Shown piece by piece: positions 39,432-47,014 of a DNA stretch of 64,000 nucleotides; the first letter of the stretch is position 1; every line of letters starts with the position of its first letter. The notes under the pieces are model-generated. The model had not been told where the DNA came from, searched no databases, and saw only the letters and a list, made by a program, of their open reading frames with translations. The translations under genes and the position numbers were made by a program. Origin of the DNA: Mycolicibacterium palauense (GTDB lineage Bacteria; Actinomycetota; Actinomycetes; Mycobacteriales; Mycobacteriaceae); contig NZ_NVQF01000012.1 of assembly GCF_002592005.1 (NCBI RefSeq), positions 31,720-95,719 on the forward strand. The letters run 5' to 3'.

Positions 39432-40268
39432 ATGGGCAAACTGGACGGCAAGGTCGCCTTGATCACCGGCGCGGCGCGGGGGCAGGGTCGTTCCCACGCC
39501 CTGACGCTGGCACGCGAGGGTGCCGATATCGTCGCCGTCGACCTGGTCGGACAGATCGACTCCGTCCCGTACCCGATGTCCAGGCCCGACGACCTGTCCG
39601 AGACCGTGAAGCTGGTCGAAGAGCTGGACCGGCGGATCCTGGCCCGCGAGGGCGACGTGCGGAACCCCGATTCGATGAACACTCTGGTGGCCGACGCAAT
39701 CGACCAGTTCGGACACATCGACATCGTCTGTGCGAATGCAGGAATTGCCGGCCTCGGCGACGCGCTGTCGATGACGCCAAAACAATGGACCGATATGGTC
39801 GATGTCAACCTCAGCGGAGTCTGGTTCAGCATCCAGCCGGCGCTCAAACCGATGATCGAACGCGGCGCCGGCGGCTCGATCATCATCACCAGCTCGCTCT
39901 ACGGCGTCAAGGCGCCGCCCGGTAACCTCGCGCACTACACCGCCGCCAAGCACGGCGTCGTCGGATTGATGCGTGCGCTGTCGGTCGAGCTGGCCCCGCA
40001 CTTCATCCGGGTCAACACCATCAACCCGACATTCGTACAGACCGACATGATGCAAAACGACTCGATGATCTCGGTGTTCGTCCCCGACAAGGACAACCCC
40101 ACACAGGAGGAGTTCGAGGCCGCCATGCAGCAAATCAATGTAATGCCGGTGCCGTGGATGCCACCCGCCGATGTCAGCAAGACGGTGCTCTACCTGGCTT
40201 CCGACGACTCGCGGTTCGTCACCGGGACAACGGCACTGATCGACTTGGGTGCTCGCCAGATCTCCTGA
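39432..40268 (+). CDS. Mycofactocin-coupled SDR-family dehydrogenase, second copy
   Basis: 278 aa, clearly homologous to the product of 33484-34323. It shares ARGQGRSHAL, the insertion VPYPMSRPDDLSETVKLVEE, ANAGIAG, catalytic Ser in ITSSLYG and Tyr-x3-Lys in HYTAAKHG. Start at ATG 39432 (MGKLDGKVAL). Read divergently from the Fis-type regulator across 285 bases, so probably its direct target. Likely an alcohol dehydrogenase feeding electrons to mycofactocin. Confidence 0.9.
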   Translation: MGKLDGKVALITGAARGQGRSHALTLAREGADIVAVDLVGQIDSVPYPMSRPDDLSETVKLVEELDRRILAREGDVRNPDSMNTLVADAIDQFGHIDIVCANAGIAGLGDALSMTPKQWTDMVDVNLSGVWFSIQPALKPMIERGAGGSIIITSSLYGVKAPPGNLAHYTAAKHGVVGLMRALSVELAPHFIRVNTINPTFVQTDMMQNDSMISVFVPDKDNPTQEEFEAAMQQINVMPVPWMPPADVSKTVLYLASDDSRFVTGTTALIDLGARQIS

Positions 40269-40408
40269 GGCCGAGGACACTGCACCGAAGCCGAAGGGTG
40301 GCACGGTCGGGCCTTCCGGTATGCCTCCGAGCCTGCCTGTCGGTCAACGGGTTCGAGCTATCGCGCAGTTTGTTCACACAACGGCCTCACCCGGCTGGTG
40401 GCGGTCGC

Positions 40409-40633
40409 ATGCTCACCGAGCCTGGGCCCTTACGATTCGGGACGTCGCCAAGCGTCGCCACCATCTCCGCACCCGTGCGCAACCCCGACGGTGCGGTGAC
40501 GATGACCGTGATGGTCTCGGTGTTCGGCACCCTCGACGGCCCCGCGATCCGTCGCCGCGGGGAGCTGGCACGCGTGGCCGCGGATGCCATCGAGGACCGC
40601 GTCGCGCGCTACGGCGAACCGGGCGGGCCGTGA
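40409..40633 (+). pseudogene. C-terminal remnant of a regulator, probably IclR type
   Basis: Frame reading GTSPSVATISAPVRNPDGAV followed by a helix ending RVAADAIEDRVARYG resembles the end of an IclR effector-binding domain (SVAAPVxxxxGxV...RxxADxI). The HTH and most of the sensor domain are missing. A gene fragment of about 75 codons in the gap between the SDR and the molybdate genes; low certainty about family. Confidence 0.4.
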
Positions 40634-40673
40634 AGCCGGGTCGCACATCCGGGACTTGCGAGCCCGTAAATCT

Positions 40674-40722
40674 CCGTAGATACGGATATCCACATTAAAA
40701 ATTTCCGCTTCTACGGTATAGG
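40674..40722 (+). promoter_or_regulatory. Promoter region of the molybdate operon with an inverted repeat
   Basis: CCGTAGA (40674-40680) and TCTACGG (40710-40716) form a spaced inverted repeat in an AT-rich patch. TATAGG at 40717-40722 is a -10 box whose expected start site falls on the GTG at 40731. Possible operator for a molybdate regulator. Confidence 0.45.
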
Positions 40723-40730
40723 CTCGGCGG

Positions 40731-41126
40731 GTGGGCATGAGCTATCGGATCAGCGAGGCCGCGGCGGTACTGGGGGTCAGTGACGACACCGTCCGCCGGT
40801 GGATCGACAACGGGCGTATCGCCGCGGTATCCGGCGACGACGGCCCCGCACGGGTCGACGGTGCCGACCTGGCACGGCTGGCCACGGAACTGCGCAGCGC
40901 GCCCGAGCCCGGCACCGCGCGGCTGGAATCGGCACGCAACCGGCTCGTCGGGATCGTCACCCGCGTCGTCAAGGACGGCGTCATGGCCCAGGTGGAACTG
41001 CAGTGCGGCCCCTACCGAATCGTCTCGCTGATGTCCCGCGAGGCCGCCGACGAACTCGACCTGCAACCCGGCAGCCGGGCCGCCGCCCAGGTGAAGGCGA
41101 CCAACGTGATCGTGGAGGTGCCCTGA
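40731..41126 (+). CDS. Molybdenum-binding TOBE protein with N-terminal excisionase/MerR-type HTH
   Basis: 131 aa. Residues 1-50 form a DNA-binding HTH (RISEAAAVLGVSDDTVRRWI). Residues 60-131 are a Mop/TOBE domain (SARNRLVGIVTRVVKDGVMAQVELQ... QVKATNVIVEV) that binds molybdate or tungstate. The GTG at 40731 sits at the expected transcription start (leaderless); the ATG at 40737 is the alternative. Its stop overlaps modA (TGATG). Likely senses molybdate and regulates this operon. Confidence 0.85.
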   Translation: MGMSYRISEAAAVLGVSDDTVRRWIDNGRIAAVSGDDGPARVDGADLARLATELRSAPEPGTARLESARNRLVGIVTRVVKDGVMAQVELQCGPYRIVSLMSREAADELDLQPGSRAAAQVKATNVIVEVP

Positions 41127-41953
41127 TGCGAAGCACTGTGCTGAAACTGCTCACCACCGTGACACTGGCAGTCGCGCTGGCCGGGGTGGCCGGCTGCGGC
41201 GGCGGCAGCGGCAGCGGCAGCGGCAGTACTGACCAAACCCGTTCCGGCGGAACCGGAACCGCCGACATCACCGGTCCACTGACGGTGTTCGCCGCGGCCT
41301 CGCTCACCGACGTCTTCGGTGATCTCGGGGCCCGGTTCATGAGCGAGCATCCCGGCACCGAGGTGAGGTTCAATTTCGCCGGCAGCTCGTCACTGGCCAC
41401 CCAGATCAACCAGGGCGCCCCGGCCGACGTGTTCGCCTCGGCCAACGAGAAGCAGATGGCGGCCGTCACCTCGACCGGGGAGGTCGCCGGGGAGCCCGTC
41501 CCCTTCGCCGAGAACGTCCTGGTGATCGCCGTTCCCCCGGGCAATCCGGGCAAGATCACCGGCCTGGCCGATTTCGCCGACCCCGATCTGACGCTGGCGA
41601 CGTGCGCCCCCGAGGTGCCCTGCGGCGCCGCCGCCGAGGCCGTGTTCGCGGCCGCCGGGATCACCCCGTCGGTGGACACCCTCGAGGAGGACGTACGCGC
41701 CGCCCTGACCAAGGTCGAGCTGGGCGAGGTCGACGCCGCGCTGGTCTACACCACCGACGCCCAGAGCGCCGGCGACGCCGTCCAGTCCATCGAGTTCCCC
41801 GAGTCCGCGCGGGCGGTCAACGTCTACCCGATCGCCGTCCTCAAGGAATCGCCCCATCCGGCCGCCGCGCGGGCATTCGTCGACCTGGTGCTCTCCCAGC
41901 AGGGGCAGGACGCCCTGCGGGCCGCGGGCTTCCGGCCCCCGGCGGCCCCCTGA
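41126..41953 (+). CDS. modA: Molybdate ABC transporter substrate-binding lipoprotein
   Basis: 275 aa. Signal peptide with lipobox LAGVAGC, a Gly/Ser linker, then the ModA fold: LTVFAAASLTDVFGDLG, NFAGSSSLATQI, GAPADVFASANEKQM. The Ser residues of ASL and GSS coordinate the oxyanion. Anchored on the outer face of the membrane; delivers molybdate to ModBC. Coupled to mopI by TGATG and followed by modB after 24 bases. Confidence 0.95.
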   Translation: MRSTVLKLLTTVTLAVALAGVAGCGGGSGSGSGSTDQTRSGGTGTADITGPLTVFAAASLTDVFGDLGARFMSEHPGTEVRFNFAGSSSLATQINQGAPADVFASANEKQMAAVTSTGEVAGEPVPFAENVLVIAVPPGNPGKITGLADFADPDLTLATCAPEVPCGAAAEAVFAAAGITPSVDTLEEDVRAALTKVELGEVDAALVYTTDAQSAGDAVQSIEFPESARAVNVYPIAVLKESPHPAAARAFVDLVLSQQGQDALRAAGFRPPAAP

Positions 41954-41977
41954 CCCCCCGGAAGAACAGGCAGCGGT

Positions 41978-42790
41978 ATGCGACGTGGTCGACCCGACCG
42001 GCGAAATCCCGCCGGCGGTGTCCCCGCCGCGCTGCTCATCCCGGCCGTCCTCGGTGCGGCGTTTCTGGTGCTGCCGATGGTCGGCCTGCTGGTACGCACC
42101 CCCTGGTCACAGCTGGGGCGGTTGCTGTCGTCCCCGGACGTGGCCACCGCGCTGCGGCTGTCGCTGACCACCGCGACCACCGCGACCGTGGTGTCGCTGG
42201 TGCTCGGCATCCCGATCGCCTGGATCCTGGCCCGGTCCGACCTGCCGGGGCGGTCGGCCCTTCGGGCGCTGGTGACCGTCCCGCTGGTCCTGCCGCCCGT
42301 CGTCGGCGGGGTGGCGCTGTTCCTGGTGCTCGGCCGGCGCGGTCTCCTCGGCGGCTGGCTCTACGAACACTTCGGCATTTCGCTGCCGTTCACCACCACC
42401 GCCGTGGTGATCGCCGAGGCCTTCGTGGCGATGCCCTTCCTGATCATCAGCGTCGAGGGTGCGCTGCGGGCATCCGACGCCCGTTTCGAAGACGCCGCAG
42501 CGACTCTGGGCGCCGGCGGGTGGTCGACGTTTCGCCGGGTCACCCTGCCGATGGTGGCGCCCGGGGTGGCGGCCGGCGCCGTCCTGTGCTGGGCGCGCGC
42601 GTTGGGTGAGTTCGGCGCCACGATCACCTTCGCCGGCAATTTCCCCGGCACCACCCAGACGATGCCGCTGGCCGTCTACCTGGCGCTCCAGGACAATCCC
42701 GAGTCGGCGATCGTGCTGTCGGTGCTGCTGCTGGTGGTGTCGGTGGCCACGCTCGGTCTGCTGCGCGAGCGCTGGATCAGCCGGGCATGA
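41978..42790 (+). CDS. modB: Molybdate ABC transporter permease
   Basis: 270 aa, five to six transmembrane helices, binding-protein-dependent transport permease. The EAA cytoplasmic loop reads EDAAATLGAGGWSTFRRVTLP. Overlaps modC by ATGA. Its helix near the C-terminus ends in RERWISRA. Confidence 0.94.
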   Translation: MRRGRPDRRNPAGGVPAALLIPAVLGAAFLVLPMVGLLVRTPWSQLGRLLSSPDVATALRLSLTTATTATVVSLVLGIPIAWILARSDLPGRSALRALVTVPLVLPPVVGGVALFLVLGRRGLLGGWLYEHFGISLPFTTTAVVIAEAFVAMPFLIISVEGALRASDARFEDAAATLGAGGWSTFRRVTLPMVAPGVAAGAVLCWARALGEFGATITFAGNFPGTTQTMPLAVYLALQDNPESAIVLSVLLLVVSVATLGLLRERWISRA

Positions 42791-43860
42791 CCGCCGGCGC
42801 CACCGACGAGGGCCTGCACGCACAGATCGGCGTGCAGCGGGGCGAACTCGCACTCGACGTCGGCTTCGACGTCTCCCCCGGGCGCACACTGGCCCTGCTG
42901 GGACCCAACGGCGCCGGCAAGTCGACGGTGCTACGGATACTGGCCGGCCTGCTCAGGCCGCAGCGCGGCCGGGTGACCCTGGGCCCCACCGTGCTCGACG
43001 ACGCCGACAGTGGAGAGCACCTGCCGGCCCACCGCCGGCCCGTCGGCATGGTGTTCCAGGACTACCTGCTCTTCCCCCACCTCTCGGTGCTCGACAACGT
43101 CGCCTTCGGCCTGCGGTCCCGCGGCGTGCGCCGGCCACAGGCCCGGGCTCAGGCCCGCGAGTGGCTGCAGCGGGTGGGAATCGCCGAGCACGCACGCAGC
43201 CGACCCGGCGCCCTGTCCGGCGGCCAGGCCCAGCGCGCGGCCCTGGCGCGTGCCCTCATCGGCGAACCCCGGCTGCTGCTACTCGACGAACCGCTGTCCG
43301 CCCTCGACGCGCGCACCCGACTGACGATCCGGTCCGAACTGCACCGCCACCTCGCCGCGTTCCCGGGTCCGGCGGTGGTGGTCTCCCATGATCCGATCGA
43401 CGCCATCGCGCTGGCCGACGATGTCGCCGTGATCGAGAACGGGGGCGTGGTGCAAACCGGTGCGGCACATGACATCGCCCGCCGGCCACGGACCGACTAC
43501 GTCGCGCGGTTGATGGGATTGACCCTGCTGGAGGGCTTCGCCGTCGGCACCACCGTCCGGCTGGACTCCGGCGGCGAACTCACCTCGACGCAGTCGATGT
43601 CCGGACCGGTCTATGCCGCCATCCGCCCCGAGCACGTGTCGCTCTACACCGCGCCGCCGCACGGCAGCCCCCGCAACGTGTGGCCGGCCCGGCTGGTTGC
43701 CGCAACCCCGTACAGCACTACCGTGCGCTGCGATCTCGACGGCCCGGTGCCGCTGACCGCCGACGTCACCGCGGCCGCGTTCGCCGAGCTGGCTCTGGCG
43801 CCGGGCGATTCGGTGTGGGCATCGGTCAAGGCCCACGAGATCGATATCTACGGCCGCTGA
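42787..43860 (+). CDS. modC: Molybdate ABC transporter ATPase with C-terminal TOBE domain
   Basis: 357 aa. Walker A GPNGAGKST near residue 39, Q-loop VFQDYLLFPHLSVLDN, signature LSGGQAQRAALARALI, Walker B LLLLDEPLSALD. The last 70 residues form a TOBE domain that can bind molybdate and trans-inhibit the transporter. Energises ModAB. Confidence 0.94.
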   Translation: MTAGATDEGLHAQIGVQRGELALDVGFDVSPGRTLALLGPNGAGKSTVLRILAGLLRPQRGRVTLGPTVLDDADSGEHLPAHRRPVGMVFQDYLLFPHLSVLDNVAFGLRSRGVRRPQARAQAREWLQRVGIAEHARSRPGALSGGQAQRAALARALIGEPRLLLLDEPLSALDARTRLTIRSELHRHLAAFPGPAVVVSHDPIDAIALADDVAVIENGGVVQTGAAHDIARRPRTDYVARLMGLTLLEGFAVGTTVRLDSGGELTSTQSMSGPVYAAIRPEHVSLYTAPPHGSPRNVWPARLVAATPYSTTVRCDLDGPVPLTADVTAAAFAELALAPGDSVWASVKAHEIDIYGR

Positions 43861-44218
43861 CCCCGCGTCGCGGCGGGACTACCCGTCGGTCACCGAATGG
43901 TGGGGTGCGCAACCTGATTGGCCGAACCACACCACGGCGTTCGATACCGGCAACCTCGTGGAGGCCACCGGCCGCTCCTGGCGCACCGGTGAATTCGCGT
44001 AAGCGTAAGTATTCGGAAAGATTTTGTAGCACCATGACGCTCAGCGCGATCGTAGGATCGTGCCATCGGGAACGTAAGCGGGCTGCGCTCATGCGACATC
44101 ACCTGAGAGTCACCGGGACCGGGGGATCACGGACCCACGCGCATCAGCGCCGTCAGCGACATCCCCGAAAAGCACTCCGTCGAGACCGATATCGAAGCCA
44201 CCCCCCGAAAGGATCGTC
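43861..44218. other. Intergenic region after modC with a possible gene remnant
   Basis: 358 bases. A plus-strand frame from 43859 to 44002 reads YPSVTEWWGAQPDWPNHTTA and onward to a TAA, with a protein-like Trp/Pro composition but no start; it may be a remnant. GCGTAAGCGTAAGT near 43995 is a short direct repeat. GAAAGGA at about 44208 is the ribosome site of the next gene. No promoter I would insist on. Confidence 0.4.
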
Positions 44219-44464
44219 ATGAAATCCACATTCGCCGCACTCGCGGCCTCGGCCCTGACCGTCGCCGCGCTGGGGTTCGCGGGGCCCGCCAACGCGGAGC
44301 CGACCCCGTCCCCGGACCCGGAGCAGACGGCCACCGGCGAAGACGCCATGATGATGATGACCAGGGCCATGTACGAGTGCATGATGGGCGACAGGCCGGG
44401 CATTCCCCGCGCGATCTCCAACGACCGCGGCGTGATGTTCACCTGCGATCGCTTCTCCAGCTAA
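44219..44464 (+). CDS. Small secreted protein, function unknown
   Basis: 81 aa. Clear Sec signal peptide (MKSTFAALAASALTVAALGF, cleavage after ANA), leaving about 55 residues with two cysteines (YECMMGD, FTCDRF) that could form a disulfide. A Met run (AMMMMTRAMYECMM) is unusual. GAAAGGA seven bases before the ATG supports translation. Convergent with the kinase gene. Confidence 0.75.
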   Translation: MKSTFAALAASALTVAALGFAGPANAEPTPSPDPEQTATGEDAMMMMTRAMYECMMGDRPGIPRAISNDRGVMFTCDRFSS

Positions 44465-44483
44465 CCGCAGCGCACCCGACGCG

Positions 44484-46286
44484 TCAGGACTGCGCCCCGT
44501 TGATCACCGGGTCGTCGATCATGCCGTTCTCGACGCCCCACATGGTGGCGATGGTGCGGTACTCCCCCGTCTCCATCAGATGCTTCAGGGCGGCCTGCAG
44601 CGGCTCGGCCAGGCCCGAGCCCTTGGCCACCGGCCAGCCGTAGGGTGCGGTGTCGAAGACCTCCCCGGCCGGCTCGAGGGCACCGGCGCTGAGCTTGATC
44701 GCGAACCCGGTCACCGGTGAATCCGCCGACATCGCATCGACGTCACCGGCGATCAGGGCGGAGGTCAGATCGTCCTGCCGGGTGAACACCACCATGTCGA
44801 TGGGCGCCAGACCCGCCGCCACGCACGCGTCGCTCTTGGCCGGGATCTCCGTCGTCTGCTGCAGGACCCCCTGGGCCACACCGACTTTGAGACCGCAGGC
44901 GGCATCGGGGTCCACCGTCGAACCGGTGCGCCTGGCCCACAGGTTGCCCGCCGTGAAGTAGGTGACGAAGTCGACCTGCTGCTGGCGCTCCACGGTGTCG
45001 GTGATCGACGAGGCGCCCAGGTTGAAATGCCCCTGCTGCACCGAGGGCATGATGGTCTCGAACGCGGTCTCGCGATAGTCCGGTGTCAGCCCGAGGGTGC
45101 GGGCCACCGCGTTCATCAGGTCGACGTCGAATCCGACGATCTCGCCCTTGGAGTTGGTGAACTCGTTGGGCGCGTAGGGCACGTTGACGCCGACCACCAG
45201 CCGGCCCGTCGCCCGGATGTCCTCGGGCACCGTGGCCGCGATCTCCGGCACCGACCCGCTCGGGGTGCCGGCCGGCGCGGTCGACTCGTTCAGGCCGACC
45301 GGTTTGGTGTCGCGGCCGGGTGCTCCCCACAACTGCCACGCCCCGAGCGTGCAGGCGGCCGCGACCACGATCGCGGCCCCGCCGGCCACCAGGGCCCGCC
45401 TGCGCAGCCAGCGCCGGGACGGACCCTGCCGGGCCGAATGCCGGCCACTGGACGGGCGCGCCCGCGGCACCGGCGCGGTCAGCGCCCGGCGCGCGGCCGT
45501 GGCCAGCTCGGCGGCACTCTGATAGCGCTTGGCGGGTTTCTTGGCCATGCCCCTGGCGATGACGTCGTCGAAGGCGGCCAGCCTGGGATCGGTGGCCGAC
45601 GGCCGCGGTGGCTCCGACATCATGTGCGCGGCGATCTGCTGCTCCAGGCTGTCGGCCTGGTAGGGCCGCACCCCGGTGAGGCATTCGTAGAGCACACACG
45701 CCAGCGCATAGGTGTCCGCGCGTGCGTCGATGGGCCCGCCCTCGAACCGCTCGGGGGCCATGTAGCCGAGGGTGCCCAGGGTGTTGCCCGCCGTGGTCAT
45801 CCCCGCCTCGCCGGCGGTGCGCGCGAGCCCGAAGTCGATCAGGTAGACGAAGTCGCGTGGGGTGATCAGGATGTTGGACGGCTTGATGTCGCGGTGGATC
45901 AGGCCGGCGGCGTGGGCGGCGTCGAGCGCGGCCGCGACCTGTTCGGCCACCGCGACGGCCGCCGCGGGCTCCATCGGTTTCTTGCGCTCGGCGAGCAGCG
46001 AGGCCAGCGTCCGGCCCTCGATCAGCCGCATATCCAGATAGAGCCGGCCGTCGATCTCGCCGAACCCGTGAATGGGCACCACGTGCGGGTCGTTGACCCC
46101 GGCCGCGGCCCGGGATTCCCGGCGGAAACGCTGTTGGAAGGTCTCGTCCTCGGCGAGGTGGTGTGGGAGGACCTTGAGCGCGACGACACGGCCGGTTGCG
46201 GTGTCGTAGGCCTGATAGACCTCACCCATCCCGCCCTTGCCCAGCAGCTTCTGCAGCTGGTAGCGCCCGAATGGTGTCGCGTCCAC
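44484..46286 (-). CDS. Transmembrane Ser/Thr protein kinase with an extracellular amino-acid-binding-protein sensor
   Basis: 600 aa. Kinase domain at residues 8-270: Gly loop LGKGGMGEVYQAY, Lys in VALKVL, catalytic HRDIKPSNIL, DFGLAR and APE motif. Activation-loop threonines sit in TTAGNTLGT. One transmembrane helix at about 303-323 (ALVAGGAAIVVAAACTLGAW). Residues 345-600 outside the membrane form a type-3 solute-binding domain (GRLVVGVNVPYAP, VGFDVDLMNAVARTLGL, AYGWPVAKGSGL-like end). Such domains bind polar amino acids. The kinase probably senses an extracellular amino acid directly. Start at 46286 (MDATPFGRYQL). Confidence 0.9.
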   Translation of the reverse strand: MDATPFGRYQLQKLLGKGGMGEVYQAYDTATGRVVALKVLPHHLAEDETFQQRFRRESRAAAGVNDPHVVPIHGFGEIDGRLYLDMRLIEGRTLASLLAERKKPMEPAAAVAVAEQVAAALDAAHAAGLIHRDIKPSNILITPRDFVYLIDFGLARTAGEAGMTTAGNTLGTLGYMAPERFEGGPIDARADTYALACVLYECLTGVRPYQADSLEQQIAAHMMSEPPRPSATDPRLAAFDDVIARGMAKKPAKRYQSAAELATAARRALTAPVPRARPSSGRHSARQGPSRRWLRRRALVAGGAAIVVAAACTLGAWQLWGAPGRDTKPVGLNESTAPAGTPSGSVPEIAATVPEDIRATGRLVVGVNVPYAPNEFTNSKGEIVGFDVDLMNAVARTLGLTPDYRETAFETIMPSVQQGHFNLGASSITDTVERQQQVDFVTYFTAGNLWARRTGSTVDPDAACGLKVGVAQGVLQQTTEIPAKSDACVAAGLAPIDMVVFTRQDDLTSALIAGDVDAMSADSPVTGFAIKLSAGALEPAGEVFDTAPYGWPVAKGSGLAEPLQAALKHLMETGEYRTIATMWGVENGMIDDPVINGAQS

Positions 46287-46407
46287 CGGTGAACTCCTCG
46301 GCAGCGGCCAGTCGGTGTGTGCCGTTCGAAGCTACCTCACAGTTGCCGGCAATGTGAGCGCAGCGCCACACCCGCGGCCGACGGCGCCGGCCGACCCTCG
46401 CCCGACC

Positions 46408-46824
46408 TTAGGCGGGGCTGACCTCGACGTCGGAGCCGTAGACACCCAGCAGATCACGGGCGGAGACGATGCCGAGCAGCTCACCGTCCTGTTCGACGAA
46501 GATATGCCGGATGTAGTGGTCCATCATCCGCGCGGTGACCTCGTCGACGGTGGCGTCGGCCTCGCACCACACCAGATGGGTGCTGGCGACGTCGCTGGCG
46601 CGCACCGCGGCGGGATCCTGGCCCGAGGCGACGACCTTGACGACGTCGCGCTCGGTGACCAGCGCAACCGGTCGGGCCTCGTCGCCCACGACGACGGCGC
46701 CCACCCCTTCGGCGGTGATCGTCCTGGCGACGTCGGCGACGGTGGCGTCAGCGGCGACGCGGGTCACGGGGTCCCCGGTGACGACGGAGACGGGAGTCGA
46801 TCCACCGGACGGTATGTGCTTCAT
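46408..46824 (-). CDS. CBS-domain pair protein
   Basis: 138 aa, two CBS motifs (VTRVAADATVADVARTITAE... ALVTERDVVK and CEADATVDEVTARMMDHYIRHIFV... GIVSARDLLG). Stand-alone CBS pairs bind adenine nucleotides and act as energy or redox sensors, or like the mycobacterial hypoxic-response HRP1. ATG at 46824 (MKHIPSGG). Divergent from the sulfide operon; shares its upstream region. Confidence 0.85.
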   Translation of the reverse strand: MKHIPSGGSTPVSVVTGDPVTRVAADATVADVARTITAEGVGAVVVGDEARPVALVTERDVVKVVASGQDPAAVRASDVASTHLVWCEADATVDEVTARMMDHYIRHIFVEQDGELLGIVSARDLLGVYGSDVEVSPA

Positions 46825-46949
46825 AACCCCATGGTGGCACCCGCATTTCACCGGGTGGTAACCGAGCCCCCAACCTGCTACCTCGGTCACCGCCGTCAGG
46901 GACCAAAGCCCTCGATGACTACGGGGCCTGGTATCTGCCTCCCGGGTCG

Positions 46950-46971
46950 TATAACATACCCCCTAGGGTAT
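46950..46971 (+). promoter_or_regulatory. CsoR/CstR-type operator overlapping the promoter of the sulfide operon
   Basis: ATACCC (46956-46961), four bases, GGGTAT (46966-46971): a perfect 6-bp dyad of the form recognised by CsoR-family repressors (copper CsoR or persulfide CstR). TATAAC at 46950-46955 immediately before it is a good -10 box, so binding would block transcription. Outer GGTATC (46930) and GATACC (46975) extend the symmetry. Confidence 0.65.
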
Positions 46972-47014
46972 CCAGATACCATTGCTGAAGACCCGCACGA
47001 AAGGAACCGGACCC

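Noticed and set aside
44484..45699. Kinase and solute-binding domain as two separate genes.
   Set aside because: One continuous frame with no stop or internal RBS, joined through a proper transmembrane helix; a true fusion.
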